From: Trypanosoma brucei gambiense DAL972
Lineage: Eukaryota; Euglenozoa; Kinetoplastea; Trypanosomatida; Trypanosomatidae
NCBI RefSeq assembly: GCF_000210295.1
Contig: NC_026744.1
Location: forward strand, 2,418,001 to 2,482,000
Length of the DNA: 64,000 nucleotides
Direction of reading: 5' to 3'
Shown here: piece by piece, positions 38,698-49,360 of the stretch
How the letters are laid out: every line of letters starts with the position of its first letter
Position numbering within the stretch: position 1 is the first letter of the stretch
Notes under the pieces: model-generated
Seen by the model: only the letters and a program-made list of their open reading frames with translations
What the model was told of the DNA's origin: nothing
Databases searched by the model: none
Program-made: the position numbers and the translations under genes

Positions 38698-39843
38698 ATG
38701 GCATCGGCAGTGGTGGGATTAACCGGTGATGACCTTGTTCAGCGTATACTTATGTCCAAAGGGGAGGCAGCGATCCTATTCGGCAACAATGCTCTGCTTG
38801 AAGAAGGGGCGCTGAAAAAGGCGTATAAGCTCATGGCGTTGCGCACCCATCCCGACAAGAATCCTCATCCTAGTGCACATGAAGCCTTTCAGTTAGTGCA
38901 ACAGGCGTTTGAAACGGCACTCAGGCCCCTGCAGTCCAAACCAGATCCACGGGAATCAAAACCAGCCCCAACATCAGCGAAACCGGCAACTGCAGCAAGG
39001 ACAGCAAAGCCGCCATCGTCGGCTGGGGGTCCCCCGCCACCACCTTCATGGTGGAAACCCCCAGTGCCATCACCGACGACTCCCACAAGCAGCAGTCATT
39101 CAGCGAACGATAGTCGAGCTCAACACCGCCGTCCGACAGAGAGTGGTGAACACCGTTCGTTTCGGGATGATTTCGCGGAGGTACCGCTACCCCCGGACAT
39201 CTTCAACAAGTTTGACGGCGACACTTCTCATCCACTGTCACCACCACCATCAGTGGCGAAGCGGGCCAAACCACTTCCCACTTTTGATGTATCAGGTAGC
39301 GACGACGATGGCGTTGAGGCGGAGAAACAAGGGACCTCGCGAGTAAGATCGCATTTTGCTGGGCAGCGGCAAACACCTGGTTCACACAAACCCGGTGCCA
39401 ACGGCGGGAAACAGCGGTCAGTTCCTTGTAGTTTAAAGGAGCTTTTCGGGATGTTTGATATATCAGATGATGATAATGATGATTTGATTAGTATACCGAT
39501 TTCCTCTCCTACTGCTGGCGCGTCCCGTCACCCTTCGACGACGCAACCCGCACAAATGCGTGGAAAGCAATCCACGTTCGGTAGAAGACAAAATGCTTTT
39601 ACTGCCGACACTCCTAGCAAGGGGCAGAAAAATGTGTCGTGTCCATTTTGCTCAGCGGGGGAGTTCCCGGCACATGTTGTATCAACTGTGGTGTGTTCTT
39701 CTTGCAGTGCTCGCTTTGTGCCCGCTGGTGTAAGGGAAATGAGTACCAGCTCCAAAGGAGTAAGATCCGGCGCGAAAGCATACCGTGGTGATCTGTGTGC
39801 GTGCGGGAAAGCAAGTAAGGGGTCATGTTTTCTTTGTGAGTGA
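38698..39843 (+). CDS. DnaJ-domain protein with C-terminal cysteine clusters
   Basis: Product of 381 aa. A J-domain at about 25-80 contains the essential H-P-D (in R-T-H-P-D-K-N), so it can stimulate an Hsp70. Residues 85-135 are Pro/Ala/Ser-rich, and 135-300 look disordered with an acidic D-D-D-N-D-D patch. The C-terminus has two metal-binding-like clusters: C-P-F-C with C-S-S-C about 19 residues on (about 310-335), and C-A-C with C-F-L-C at the very end. No signal peptide or membrane segment is seen. The combination of a J-domain and a terminal zinc ribbon does not match a named family I can identify, so the client is unknown. Confidence 0.87.
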   Translation: MASAVVGLTGDDLVQRILMSKGEAAILFGNNALLEEGALKKAYKLMALRTHPDKNPHPSAHEAFQLVQQAFETALRPLQSKPDPRESKPAPTSAKPATAARTAKPPSSAGGPPPPPSWWKPPVPSPTTPTSSSHSANDSRAQHRRPTESGEHRSFRDDFAEVPLPPDIFNKFDGDTSHPLSPPPSVAKRAKPLPTFDVSGSDDDGVEAEKQGTSRVRSHFAGQRQTPGSHKPGANGGKQRSVPCSLKELFGMFDISDDDNDDLISIPISSPTAGASRHPSTTQPAQMRGKQSTFGRRQNAFTADTPSKGQKNVSCPFCSAGEFPAHVVSTVVCSSCSARFVPAGVREMSTSSKGVRSGAKAYRGDLCACGKASKGSCFLCE

Positions 39844-40193
39844 GATTTCCCTGCAAAAAAATGTGTTTGACTTTTTGCTCTTATGGAACAGGTTGCGACA
39901 CCACTTTTGCTACGTACCTGGTGCCGATTGAGGCTGTGACGCCGGGTATTTACGCCGTTTGGGGCTTTTTGTTGAAACCTCTATGTCACATGCTGCCTTT
40001 TACTGCTTGGTCGATTCTATCTTTGTTGCGGATCCAAACAGTGCTCTTTGTTTTGTTCCCACAATCTTTCTTTCGCAACAGATATTGTGGTGCATTGGTG
40101 GCGATACAAAAAAGTATTGAAAAATATAAATAAAAAAATATATTAACATTATTGGCATCAGAGGGAATTCGCTTCTCTGCACTGGGTGAAGGA
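39844..40193 (+). other. Intergenic region DnaJ-DHHC
   Basis: About 350 bases, AT-rich toward the end. No gene seen; an in-frame TTG at 40152 precedes the next gene's ATG. Confidence 0.5.
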
Positions 40194-41603
40194 ATGACGG
40201 GGTTCCGTCTCCCGGTAGTTGGGCACCAGTACTGTGTTCTTTGTCCGGTGTGTAGCAACACTGTTTCGTTTAGTTGTAAGAGTGCCAATATTTACGGTGT
40301 GAAATGTTATTTGTGCCATACACACATTAATCTGCAGAACCCCTCGGAGCCACTAACCCCAGATGACCCCGGTGTCCTTCCCAAGCACAGTTTTGATGAT
40401 AGCGTTAGCAGCAGGGGAGTGTGTTATTCTATGGAGGTGAGGGAATCAAGTGGTGGCTCGGCAAGCGCCCAAGTCGCCATGCTGATAAGCAAAATGACCA
40501 AGGAGCAAAGACATATCATGTCAAAAGGTCCGTACAGCGAAGTACAAGAGGTCTTCTCGGCTCGCCGTATCCAAGCGATATCAGATAAAATATGGTTTCT
40601 GCACCCTCTAGTTTACTGTGTTGAATATCTTTTCTTTGGTGATAAACCGGTAGCGGAGGTAGGCAATGTCCGTCTTTTTCGTCGCGAGTTTCCCGTTGTG
40701 GGCCCTTTTTACATACCTGTGGTTAAAACTTCCACCTCTTCTGCCGTTCCACTCACCATTATGATCGTGTTTACAGGCGTCCTCACATACATTACACACG
40801 TTGTGGGCGAACCGCACTTGTGGCACAATATGAAGCTTATCTTTATGCTGTTTTTGCCCCTTTGTGGATCACTGTGGGCAACAGTGTACAGCGACCCTGG
40901 GTACGCGCGACCAACCTTCCACTCCGTTCCCTCCCTAGCAGCTGATGGTCCATCGCCGCGGGAAGTGGAGGGCGGGGTGCAGCAGGAGCGTGAGAGTTCC
41001 TGGGAAGATGTAAATGGACAAAGCGTGGAACGGCGTTGGTGCAGTGCCTGCGGGATTCATCGCCCACTTCGTGCAGCGCATTGCTACTTCTGCGGAATGT
41101 GCGTTAATGAGCAGGATCACCATTGTGGTGTTATTGGCGTGTGTGTTGGCCGTAGAAACATCGGTATGTTCCTTTTGTTTGTCCTTATTTGCATCGCCAC
41201 TATGGTACTTACGGTCACAACTGCGGCGCTGGTGCTTCGCAGTTGTGTCTCGCAAAACATGGGTGGGATGGATGCCGCTGCCGCCGATAGTAAGGGTAAG
41301 GGATGCAAAGCGATGACACCTCTTCTCTATGCACTTTTAGTTACAACACTGGTTGTGGCTGTTTTCCTTCTTCTTGGGACACTGCCTTTGTTTGTTTCTG
41401 TGATAGCTGGTGTTTTAACAGCAACAACAACAAGGGAGCGTCTGAAACACATATACCCTAGTGGCCGGAGTCCGTTTGACAGGGGTGTTCTGCGCAACGC
41501 GTGGGACTTCATAACACGAGGAAAGCCCGCCTCTATTATTGACGACAGGTTCGTTTCTCAGTGCCTAATGCAAGCGGAGAAGGCAGATGATTTCATACTG
41601 TAA
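40194..41603 (+). CDS. DHHC-type protein S-acyltransferase
   Basis: Product of 469 aa from the first ATG. The N-terminus has a zinc-ribbon-like set (C-P-V-C at 17-20 and C-Y-L-C at 38-41), unusual for the family. Four membrane helices are likely. The catalytic cysteine-rich domain at about 282-320 reads C-x-x-C-G-x-H-R-P-L-R-A-x-H-C-x-x-C, then D-H-H-C-G-V-I-G-x-C-V-G-R-R-N (DHHC at 308-311), and the D-P-G motif (about 234) precedes it. These enzymes palmitoylate cysteines of membrane-associated proteins, including trypanosome flagellar and cytoskeletal proteins. G-V-I-G replaces the common P-W-V-N after the motif. A long acidic linker sits between D-P-G and the catalytic domain. Confidence 0.92.
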   Translation: MTGFRLPVVGHQYCVLCPVCSNTVSFSCKSANIYGVKCYLCHTHINLQNPSEPLTPDDPGVLPKHSFDDSVSSRGVCYSMEVRESSGGSASAQVAMLISKMTKEQRHIMSKGPYSEVQEVFSARRIQAISDKIWFLHPLVYCVEYLFFGDKPVAEVGNVRLFRREFPVVGPFYIPVVKTSTSSAVPLTIMIVFTGVLTYITHVVGEPHLWHNMKLIFMLFLPLCGSLWATVYSDPGYARPTFHSVPSLAADGPSPREVEGGVQQERESSWEDVNGQSVERRWCSACGIHRPLRAAHCYFCGMCVNEQDHHCGVIGVCVGRRNIGMFLLFVLICIATMVLTVTTAALVLRSCVSQNMGGMDAAAADSKGKGCKAMTPLLYALLVTTLVVAVFLLLGTLPLFVSVIAGVLTATTTRERLKHIYPSGRSPFDRGVLRNAWDFITRGKPASIIDDRFVSQCLMQAEKADDFIL

Positions 41604-42416
41604 GGGTGGGCAATGTGCACCGTTGTCGAGGTATGGCACCCTCGAACTTCAACGCGGTTATTTGGTGTTGCCTCAGTCAATACTTCATTGGGTTCCCTTT
41701 ACACAAATGGGGCGCCGACCTATGGACCTCAGTTGTTGAAGGTTACCTCGTTGAAGTGAGTCTAAGGGAAATACACGCGGAGAGAACTGCAACGGCATGT
41801 CAGAAATCTCGGGGTCAAAAAGGGGAACCTCTCAAATGTTCGCTGCACACTGCGACTGCCATGACACACAGTGATATATACGACGATCATCATCCTTTAT
41901 TTGGGTAACGGCAAAAAAACTTACCGTGTTTTGTGGAGAGATCACAAGGTTTACCCCGATGCCCTGGTGCGGACACACGATGAGGCAAAGGGCAGTGCGG
42001 CATATATATGTTACCCTTACTTCCCTCCCCTAACCACCTATGTTTTTCCATTTAAAGGAAATCTGCTTCTTGGATTGTGGCTCGTGTGACACACGTGATT
42101 TTTCCCTTCACCCCGCTTTCCTTCACCCGCTCCCACTTTCTAATCCTTCCTATGCATTCCACAACGAACGCACATGTACGCATACTTAGGTTTAAGGGGA
42201 AGCACGTAGCTGCCGTCCCTCTAACTGCTCAGTTACTGTTTCTGTGTTAGGGTGCTTGACAAGTAAATTATACGGTTGTATTTATTTATACGCAAGCATC
42301 TGTAGAGATCACAGGGGCTATTTTTAGTAGTTTTTTTAATTTCTGCCCTTGGATTGCGACACATTAGCGCTACCCCTACGATATTAACATAGCTAAGGAG
42401 AGGGCCCGTAGTTGAA
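41604..42416 (+). other. Intergenic region DHHC-BMS1
   Basis: No gene supported. A long C/T-rich stretch at about 42098-42160 is the probable splicing tract, with AG at about 42188-42189. Confidence 0.5.
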
Positions 42417-45400
42417 ATGGGAGCCGACGACGAGCAGCAGAGGAACAAAAGCCATAAGGCCCGTGTTGTGGGCAGTAAAGCGGTGAAAAAGGAGGAGTAC
42501 CGTAAGAAAAAGGCGGGTATCGAACTCCAACCTAACCGTGGTAGCAATACAAAGGCCTTTCAGGGACCTACAGCCAGTAGCCGAAAGGGACAGCAGTTGC
42601 TGAGAAGTCTTGAGAAGCGGGAAACAGCATTACATGTTCCCGTAGTGGACAAAACCCTGCGGCACGTCGTAGCAGAACCACCGCTGCTCGTTGCTGTTGT
42701 TGGTCCACCAGGTGTGGGGAAGTCAACGCTCATTCGCTCCATGGTGAAGTTCTACAGCAACCGTAACGTTCAGGTGGTACGGGGGCTCATTACTGTTGTT
42801 GCTGGGCGTAGCCGCCGTGTGACGTTTCTTGAGTGCCCCAATACATTGACGGCGATGTGCGACGTAGCGAAAGTTGCTGATCTGATTTTATTGATGGTCG
42901 ATGGTAGTTTTGGGTTTGAAATGGAAACATTTGAATTTTTGAACATCGCGCAAGTGCACGGTTTTCCTCGTATGTTCGGAATCGTCTCGCACCTTGACCA
43001 ATTGAAGACAGGGAAAGCTCTACGAAAAAAAAAGAGATTTTTACGACACCGCTTTTGGCATGAGGTGGCTGCAGGGGCCAAGGTGCTTTGTCTGGCGCCG
43101 ATGGTACGTGGGATGTACCGTTCAACCGATGTACTGAAGCTGCACCGCCTGCTCATATGTGTAGAGCCGAAGATACAAAATTGGCGTAATACGCACAGTT
43201 GTGTAGTGGTTGACCGCTACGAAGACATCACAGCTCCGCAAAACGTTGTCGACAATGAGAAGTGCAATCGTACCATTGCGTTCTATGGCTACGCGCGGGG
43301 AAGGCCAATGAAGGTGGAGCAGCTTGTTCACATCCCAGGACTCGGCGATTTCCCCATCATGCATTTGTCCCATCAGGACGATCCCTGTGCATTTGACGAA
43401 AAAAACGCCAGGGGCGAGAGTAAATCACAGGGGCATAAGATGCGCCACCTCGGTATGAAGCAAAAAAGAATATATGCTCCCTACTGTGATGTCAGTGGTG
43501 TTGTGTACGATGACGATGCAATTTACATTCAAGAGGATGCAGAGAAGTCCACAATTGAGCGTTCGGGTGAGGGTCTACGACTAATACGGGACCTCCAGCG
43601 CGTGAAACCGATCGATGCAGCCGCCACTGCACTTGAAGTGGTGCGCCGGCCAGTTGTTTTTCGTGGTGAGGATACTATGGAACTGGACATGGGGGATGTG
43701 AAGGGGTCGAATACTTCGGTTAGTGATGATGGAGAGGAAAAGGCAACTGAAAGCAGTGACGACAGCGACTGGGATAGCGGTGAGATGGCTAGCTCCGCAG
43801 CAGCAGTGAAGAAGGACTTGTTACTCTACGGTCCCGGTGGTGGTGATGACGGGCTTCGTGTCAACAATCCTAGTGCTGATGATGCAGCGGGGCTGGCGCC
43901 CCGGGGGCGTGGAGCACCCGATTCCGTTCGTGAGAACACTATCCGTAACGACTGGTCTAACACCGATTTGCTTCGCCGTTTGAAAAACCTCTTCGTGACG
44001 GGAAATTGGGATTCACCAAATGACGATGTCGGTGATGCTGCCAGTAGCGGTGCTGAGACTGAAGGCAGTAAAGGATATGAGAGCGAGGATGAGGAGTTTG
44101 ATGCCATTATCCGTGGTGAAGCGCCACTTGACTCCACCAATGTGAAGGATGAGCATGAAGAGAACGTTGACGATGAGGGCAATGCCGAAACCGACGAAGA
44201 GGAGTGGGACGGTGATGGAGAAACCACCGACTGGGGTGCCTTTCGGCCGCGGGACGCACTCGCAAACGTCGGTCATACGTCCAAGGGGACCGTGCCTCAC
44301 ATGAGGAATTTCAGGGCTGCCGAAGCATATGGCAGTATAACCGGAGGCAGGAAAGGTGCAGACAATGACGATATGACTGATGGCAGCTGCTGCGACATTC
44401 TTGCCGAAGAGGGCGATGATGCTGTGGTTGATAGTGCTGCTTTGTCGGACCCCGAATTAGATGGACTTGTTGCGACATTCTTAGCACCTCATGATGCATC
44501 CGCCAAAAGGGCAGAAACATCATCTGCCGCTCTTCGTGACGACGATGATAGTGCCATCCAATTTTATGACCCCAACCACTTTTCTAAGAAGAACGACACT
44601 GCTGACGACCACAACGACGAGATGGAGGAAACGACCGCGATAGTAGGTGGAAAGCCTCTGACGGAGGAGCAAGAACGGTTGCTTCAGAAAAGAATGGCAA
44701 AGAAGAAGGCCTTCAACGAGTTATACGACATGAGTGGAAAGAATAATACGTACTCGCACTACCACGAGATGACACGCGACGTCGAAGCAAAGAAGGAGCG
44801 ACTGGACACGGCGTTACAGGAAGTGGGGCATGATATCACGAATAAAATAAAACTTGTTGGCCACTTTAGCGGGCTGTATGTACGCTTTGTGCTGGAAAAT
44901 GTCCCTGTTGAGTTTGTGCAGCTTTTTGACCCCTCAGTCCCCATTATTGCCGGGGGTGTAAATGCTGGAGAGGACCAGTTTCAAGTTGTACACGCAAAGT
45001 TAAAGCGCCACCGCTGGTTTCCAAAGATACTCAAAGCACAGGATCCGCTTTTGCTCTCTATGGGGTGGCGTCGCTTTCAGACACAACCTATACTGGCCAC
45101 TGAGGATCCTAACGGCCGCATGCGGTACCTCAAGTACACTCCAATGCACATGCACTGTGCCGCTGCATTTTATGCCCCAGTGGCACCTGCGAACACTGGC
45201 TTCGTTGCAATCCCCGTGCGTGAGCAGCGCTCGCCGAACTTCCGCATTTCTTGCACAGGCTACACTGTTGGGAATGACCTCGCCTCGAACATTGTAAAGA
45301 AGTTAAAGTTGATCGGCACACCACAAAAGATCATGAAAACCACTGCATTTATCAAGGGTATGTTCAACAGCGACTTGGAGGCTGCGAAATACGTTGGGGC

Positions 45401-46067
45401 AAAGCTGAAAACTGTCGCCGGCATACGTGGTATTGTCAAGACAGTTTTGAAGGGAAAGAATGGCCTCATCCGTGCAACCTTTGAGGACAAAATCTTCCCC
45501 TCCGATATCGTCTTCTGCCGAGCATGGAAAATGGTTGAGCCGCCTAAATATTGCTCAATCCAGCGCAACCTCGTGGACGCGGAATGGGTGGGGATGCGAC
45601 CCATGCGGGAGTTGCGTTGGGCGCACGGTGTGCCGTTGGAATCCAAGAGCGACTCCGAATATCGTGAAATTAGGCGTCGTAACCGGGCGACTGTAGATGA
45701 CGGTGATGGAAAGGGTAAGACCCCTGATGTGCTCCTCTCGCGCAACCAAAGGCTGAAGTTACCTTTCAGTTTGAAGGAAGAATATATACCCCTGAAACGC
45801 AGCACCGCACTTCAGGAGCAAATTGCTGGTGCAACAACAGTTGCACCAGAGCCACGGGATATGCGCCGAACAGCGCTGCTAGACATATTAAACGAAAAAA
45901 CAGAAGCGATGTGGAGGAAAAAAGTTGAGGCGAAGAAGCGAGTCCGTGAACGTCACTTGCGTGAGTCAAAGGCTGAGGAGGAAGAATACCAACGGCGACT
46001 CAAGAAGGCAAAGAAGGAAACGGCACGCCTTCGTGAGTTTCGGTCACAACACAAGTCACGGAAGTAA
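42417..46067 (+). CDS. BMS1: Ribosome biogenesis GTPase BMS1
   Basis: Product of 1216 aa, family size. The G domain begins with V-V-G-P-P-G-V-G-K-S-T-L (P-loop, about 94-105). It has the BMS1 signature F-L-E-C-P-N in place of a classic D-x-x-G, then D-L-I-L-L-M-V-D-G-S-F-G-F-E-M-E-T-F-E-F and V-S-H-L-D. The middle (about 430-770) is highly acidic. The C-terminal half holds the conserved AARP2CN/TSR1-type domain with G-H-F-S-G-L-Y-V-R-F and F-K-G-M-F-N, and ends in a basic Arg/Lys tail. BMS1 works in the nucleolus with RCL1 in early 40S assembly as part of the SSU processome. The gene looks intact. Confidence 0.96.
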   Translation: MGADDEQQRNKSHKARVVGSKAVKKEEYRKKKAGIELQPNRGSNTKAFQGPTASSRKGQQLLRSLEKRETALHVPVVDKTLRHVVAEPPLLVAVVGPPGVGKSTLIRSMVKFYSNRNVQVVRGLITVVAGRSRRVTFLECPNTLTAMCDVAKVADLILLMVDGSFGFEMETFEFLNIAQVHGFPRMFGIVSHLDQLKTGKALRKKKRFLRHRFWHEVAAGAKVLCLAPMVRGMYRSTDVLKLHRLLICVEPKIQNWRNTHSCVVVDRYEDITAPQNVVDNEKCNRTIAFYGYARGRPMKVEQLVHIPGLGDFPIMHLSHQDDPCAFDEKNARGESKSQGHKMRHLGMKQKRIYAPYCDVSGVVYDDDAIYIQEDAEKSTIERSGEGLRLIRDLQRVKPIDAAATALEVVRRPVVFRGEDTMELDMGDVKGSNTSVSDDGEEKATESSDDSDWDSGEMASSAAAVKKDLLLYGPGGGDDGLRVNNPSADDAAGLAPRGRGAPDSVRENTIRNDWSNTDLLRRLKNLFVTGNWDSPNDDVGDAASSGAETEGSKGYESEDEEFDAIIRGEAPLDSTNVKDEHEENVDDEGNAETDEEEWDGDGETTDWGAFRPRDALANVGHTSKGTVPHMRNFRAAEAYGSITGGRKGADNDDMTDGSCCDILAEEGDDAVVDSAALSDPELDGLVATFLAPHDASAKRAETSSAALRDDDDSAIQFYDPNHFSKKNDTADDHNDEMEETTAIVGGKPLTEEQERLLQKRMAKKKAFNELYDMSGKNNTYSHYHEMTRDVEAKKERLDTALQEVGHDITNKIKLVGHFSGLYVRFVLENVPVEFVQLFDPSVPIIAGGVNAGEDQFQVVHAKLKRHRWFPKILKAQDPLLLSMGWRRFQTQPILATEDPNGRMRYLKYTPMHMHCAAAFYAPVAPANTGFVAIPVREQRSPNFRISCTGYTVGNDLASNIVKKLKLIGTPQKIMKTTAFIKGMFNSDLEAAKYVGAKLKTVAGIRGIVKTVLKGKNGLIRATFEDKIFPSDIVFCRAWKMVEPPKYCSIQRNLVDAEWVGMRPMRELRWAHGVPLESKSDSEYREIRRRNRATVDDGDGKGKTPDVLLSRNQRLKLPFSLKEEYIPLKRSTALQEQIAGATTVAPEPRDMRRTALLDILNEKTEAMWRKKVEAKKRVRERHLRESKAEEEEYQRRLKKAKKETARLREFRSQHKSRK

Positions 46068-47420
46068 TGGTGGTGGACCACAAGTATGTATAAATATTTG
46101 TGTGCCTCACATGCGTATGTGTGCATGTTACTGCATAATAATATGATGGCGATGGTGTAACACACCCTGCAGATTCGTATTAAATGAGCGGGATTTGTTG
46201 CGATCAAGCATGGGTGCCACGACAGGGTGTAATAGATGATAGAAGGAACAGAGGAGACGGAGGTTCGCATAGCGAGTTGAGGAGCACCGATAGACGACTG
46301 CAAGAAGAGAAAGAAAGCGTTTTTTTTTAAATGTGGGGGAAGCGATGACGGCGGCTTTGTGTGAAAGTATCGGAGAACTACACGTCGGCGATTAGCTGAT
46401 GTTCTTCAATTCCATTACATTGGGAATTTGTTGCCCGAGTCTTCGTTTGTGGTTGTTGCTGGCGCTCTTCTTGGGCTCCTTTTCATCCGTTCTCTCTTGA
46501 TTGTACCATCTCTTTGTAACCCTGAACCTTGGGGTGTAACAGTTTCCTTCTAACCGTTTAAACTGAGTTTCGAGTGGTTGAGTTTGAAGCAAGAAGAAAT
46601 AAAAGAGACTAAAAAGAACACGTAATTTATCTATTTAAAAAAAAACAATAAAAAAATAAGCAGTCGATACCAATTTGCAGCGGCGGAGCAATGAGGTCTA
46701 AATCTCGAGCAATGCTTGACATTAGTGTGGTGCTCAGGTAGACTTGCGAAGTTAAACGTACGGCTACTGTGTTTCTTCCTTTGCCCCTAACCATTTCTTC
46801 CCCCCCCCCGCCAGCTGACTAGGAAGTTACTAGCACACCAACCTAAATTAAGATCAGGATGGCCATCTTTCCCTGCACGGGGAGAGTCGACCAGCTTTGA
46901 TCAACCGAGAATCCAAAAGTTACTCATTGGTGGAGCTACCCGTACACACCTTCAGAAAGTTGTGGAAAACAGTAAGGGGAGGAAATGATATTACGTTGCG
47001 ATCAGTTCTCTCCCCTAATATATTCGGTTTTGTTTGGCTGGGGCGTTGGTGCTAATATTCACTATCATTGTAAAAAAACTGATGCTAGGGGTCTTCTCAA
47101 TGTGCACTTTTAAGTCGTGTTTCTGGGGTGCCAGTTGAAAGCACCGGCAGCAGGTTCGCGGAAGTCTATCTCCTCAAATACACCTCCGCCACAGTACGTA
47201 TTCAGTATTTTTTCCGTATTTCTGGAAAGTTGATGTGTGTGCGTGCATTGATCTTCAAGGTTGTAACAACCGAGTGCTGGTTTGCCTCACCAACTTGCTG
47301 GCCCATTTTCCCCGTCCTTTCATTTGTCTTTCTACATGCGCACCTCGGCGGCGTGTCTTAGAGACCCGAGCTTCTGCAGCGAAGGAAACTGGTGGAGTTT
47401 TTGAGGTCCCGTTTTCCACC
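46068..47420 (+). other. Long intergenic region before the methyltransferase
   Basis: About 1.35 kb. An A-rich stretch lies at 46618-46660 and a C-run at 46801-46809. No gene supported. A T/C tract at about 47301-47333 leads to AG at 47360-47361, after which the first ATG is 47421. Confidence 0.5.
47360..47361 (+). promoter_or_regulatory. Candidate trans-splice acceptor for the methyltransferase
   Basis: First AG within a few tens of bases after a pyrimidine tract. It decides the start at 47421 against the longer frame beginning at a GTG (47235). Confidence 0.5.
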
Positions 47421-48695
47421 ATGCCGCTACCTTGCACACCGCATCCGCCGGTGTCGCTGCTATTATTTCTTCAATCGGCCCCGCCTCAAAAGACTTTCGA
47501 TGCTTTCATTGAAGACTGCAAGCTTTGTGGGATGTCGTGGTGCTCGCCTGCTGCGCAACAGCTCTGTGTTGCTCTGATTATCCGCAACCCACTGGTCAAG
47601 AAGTATCCACCGCGGCCGTCGAACATATATGCTTTCTTGAAACATTTCATCTTTGAGCTCGAGCAGATCCATAGTGGTACGGCGGGTGCTGAGGATCCTG
47701 ACGGAGAGGATCCCATCCACCAAGATTTAATGGAAGCATATATTGAGTACATGGAGCTTTCCGGGCGCAGTGATCAAAAGTCATTTTGCTATCGGACGTA
47801 TTTCGACCCGAACGCTAGCGAGAAGTATGTTTCTGTCCGTTTGGCTGTTGGGCAATTCACCAATGTGGGACTGGCACTCTGGCCATCTGCCTTTGTACTT
47901 GTTCAACTTTTGGCGCGGGAGTTGTCGGAGCCGTCCCCAAGTGTGGTACCGTTTCCACTGGAAGGAGAACTCCGACTACTGGAATTGGGGGCCGGTGTCG
48001 GACTGCTGCCACTTTTGCTGAAGCGGCAGCGTGCGTATGAGGATAGGGTTTGTTGTTGCATACTCACGGAGTATCAGCAGGAGCTTGTCGACAACATAAC
48101 ATTCAACTTGGCATTACAAGATATAGTGGTGGCGGAGGCTGTAACCTCCGATACCCCTAATAGTGGAGGACCACTTCACGCGGTGGCACTACTCGATTGG
48201 AGAGAACATGAACAAAACCAGGTTAAGCTTCGAAATTGGGGGTGCAACCTCATTCTAGCTGCTGACTGTGTATATGATGTGTCACTGATTCAACCTTTTG
48301 TTAGGACCTTGCACGATGCCCTAAGTGCTACAAATGGTTGCGGTGGCGCTGTTGTCGTGCAGACACATCGGCAAAGGGAAACAATTCAACGTTTATTTGC
48401 GGTCCTGGAAGAAGCCGGGTTAAGTGTTTGTTCTTACCGTCTGGCGTGCGGGGTACCGTCCGCTGGGCGGTCGCACGACATCACTCTCACATTTCCACGT
48501 TCTGTGTCGGTGCACACTGGGGATGGTAGTGTATGTTGTTTTGCGCTCGAGCGGGACGAAGTAAACCCGTCTGGAATCTTTAAAGGGCTCGAGGGTATTG
48601 AAAACAGCGTTGTGAGCGGTTGGATTGGGCCCTTTTTTACTTCGATGGAGGCCGTGGTGGGCGTCCATGTGATTCGACTGAGGTCGATTTGTTAG
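47421..48695 (+). CDS. FAM86/EEF2KMT-like protein lysine methyltransferase
   Basis: Product of 424 aa. An N-terminal helical region like the FAM86 N-domain is followed by a segment with Y-R-T-Y-F-D-P and a V-G-x-F-T-N-V-G-L-A-L-W-P block. The seven-strand methyltransferase fold comes next: the SAM motif L-L-E-L-G-A-G-V-G-L (186-195), L-D-W (258-260) and L-I-L-A-A-D-C-V-Y-D (277-286). These match the MTF16 group (METTL21, FAM86), with FAM86A/EEF2KMT (yeast Efm3) the closest by layout. That enzyme trimethylates eEF2. Substrate specificity is inference. The start is the first ATG after the acceptor at 47360-47361. Confidence 0.8.
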   Translation: MPLPCTPHPPVSLLLFLQSAPPQKTFDAFIEDCKLCGMSWCSPAAQQLCVALIIRNPLVKKYPPRPSNIYAFLKHFIFELEQIHSGTAGAEDPDGEDPIHQDLMEAYIEYMELSGRSDQKSFCYRTYFDPNASEKYVSVRLAVGQFTNVGLALWPSAFVLVQLLARELSEPSPSVVPFPLEGELRLLELGAGVGLLPLLLKRQRAYEDRVCCCILTEYQQELVDNITFNLALQDIVVAEAVTSDTPNSGGPLHAVALLDWREHEQNQVKLRNWGCNLILAADCVYDVSLIQPFVRTLHDALSATNGCGGAVVVQTHRQRETIQRLFAVLEEAGLSVCSYRLACGVPSAGRSHDITLTFPRSVSVHTGDGSVCCFALERDEVNPSGIFKGLEGIENSVVSGWIGPFFTSMEAVVGVHVIRLRSIC

Positions 48696-49360
48696 ATGAA
48701 CAGGGGATAATACTTCTCATCCCACAGGTCAAGTACCATTGCGCTTCGCATACTGTGTGCGCGTGGGGAACAGCGCGGCGTGACAGAACACAACTCCAGT
48801 AACTCCCTATTGTTTTCCGGCACTCCACCCTCTGAGCGGTGCAATCACTCATGAGCAGCACATTCTGTCATTATTTGTCTATTTTTTGTACTCGTGTTGT
48901 ACCTGCTAACAACATCTACATTATTCCACTTAACTTCTTTTCTCTTCGGTATTGTTGCGGTTGTCGTTTCCATCAGCTGCGCATACACAAGTGTTCGCTT
49001 GGAGGAGCATTTGTTACTTCTACCGAATCTAGCAGGTGAGGTGCAGCTCTTGCAGTTTGATTGAAGGCTTTGTTGACTACGACATAGTTGTACAAAGGAA
49101 AAATACAGAAATCGGGCAGACGTGAAAGCTGAGCCCCAAGCTTTCGTTGTCAATACCTACCGACTAGTCTAGGCCCTGTAAGTTAACCGTGTAACTGAAG
49201 ATTGACTGTCCGAGACAGTGCGGTGGTAATCGGGAGGCGCAACAGCCCCGCGGGGAGGAAGCAAGTGGCTAAGGTTGCCATCATTTGTGTAGTGGCCCTC
49301 CGGCCTGCACTGCTTGTTGTGAAAAAAAAAAACAAGAGGGACAAATAGCAAGAACAGTCA
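48696..49360 (+). other. Intergenic region methyltransferase-CFAP96
   Basis: No gene supported. T-rich tracts at about 48868-48890 and 48935-48945. A poly-A lies at 49322-49332 just before the next gene. Confidence 0.5.
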
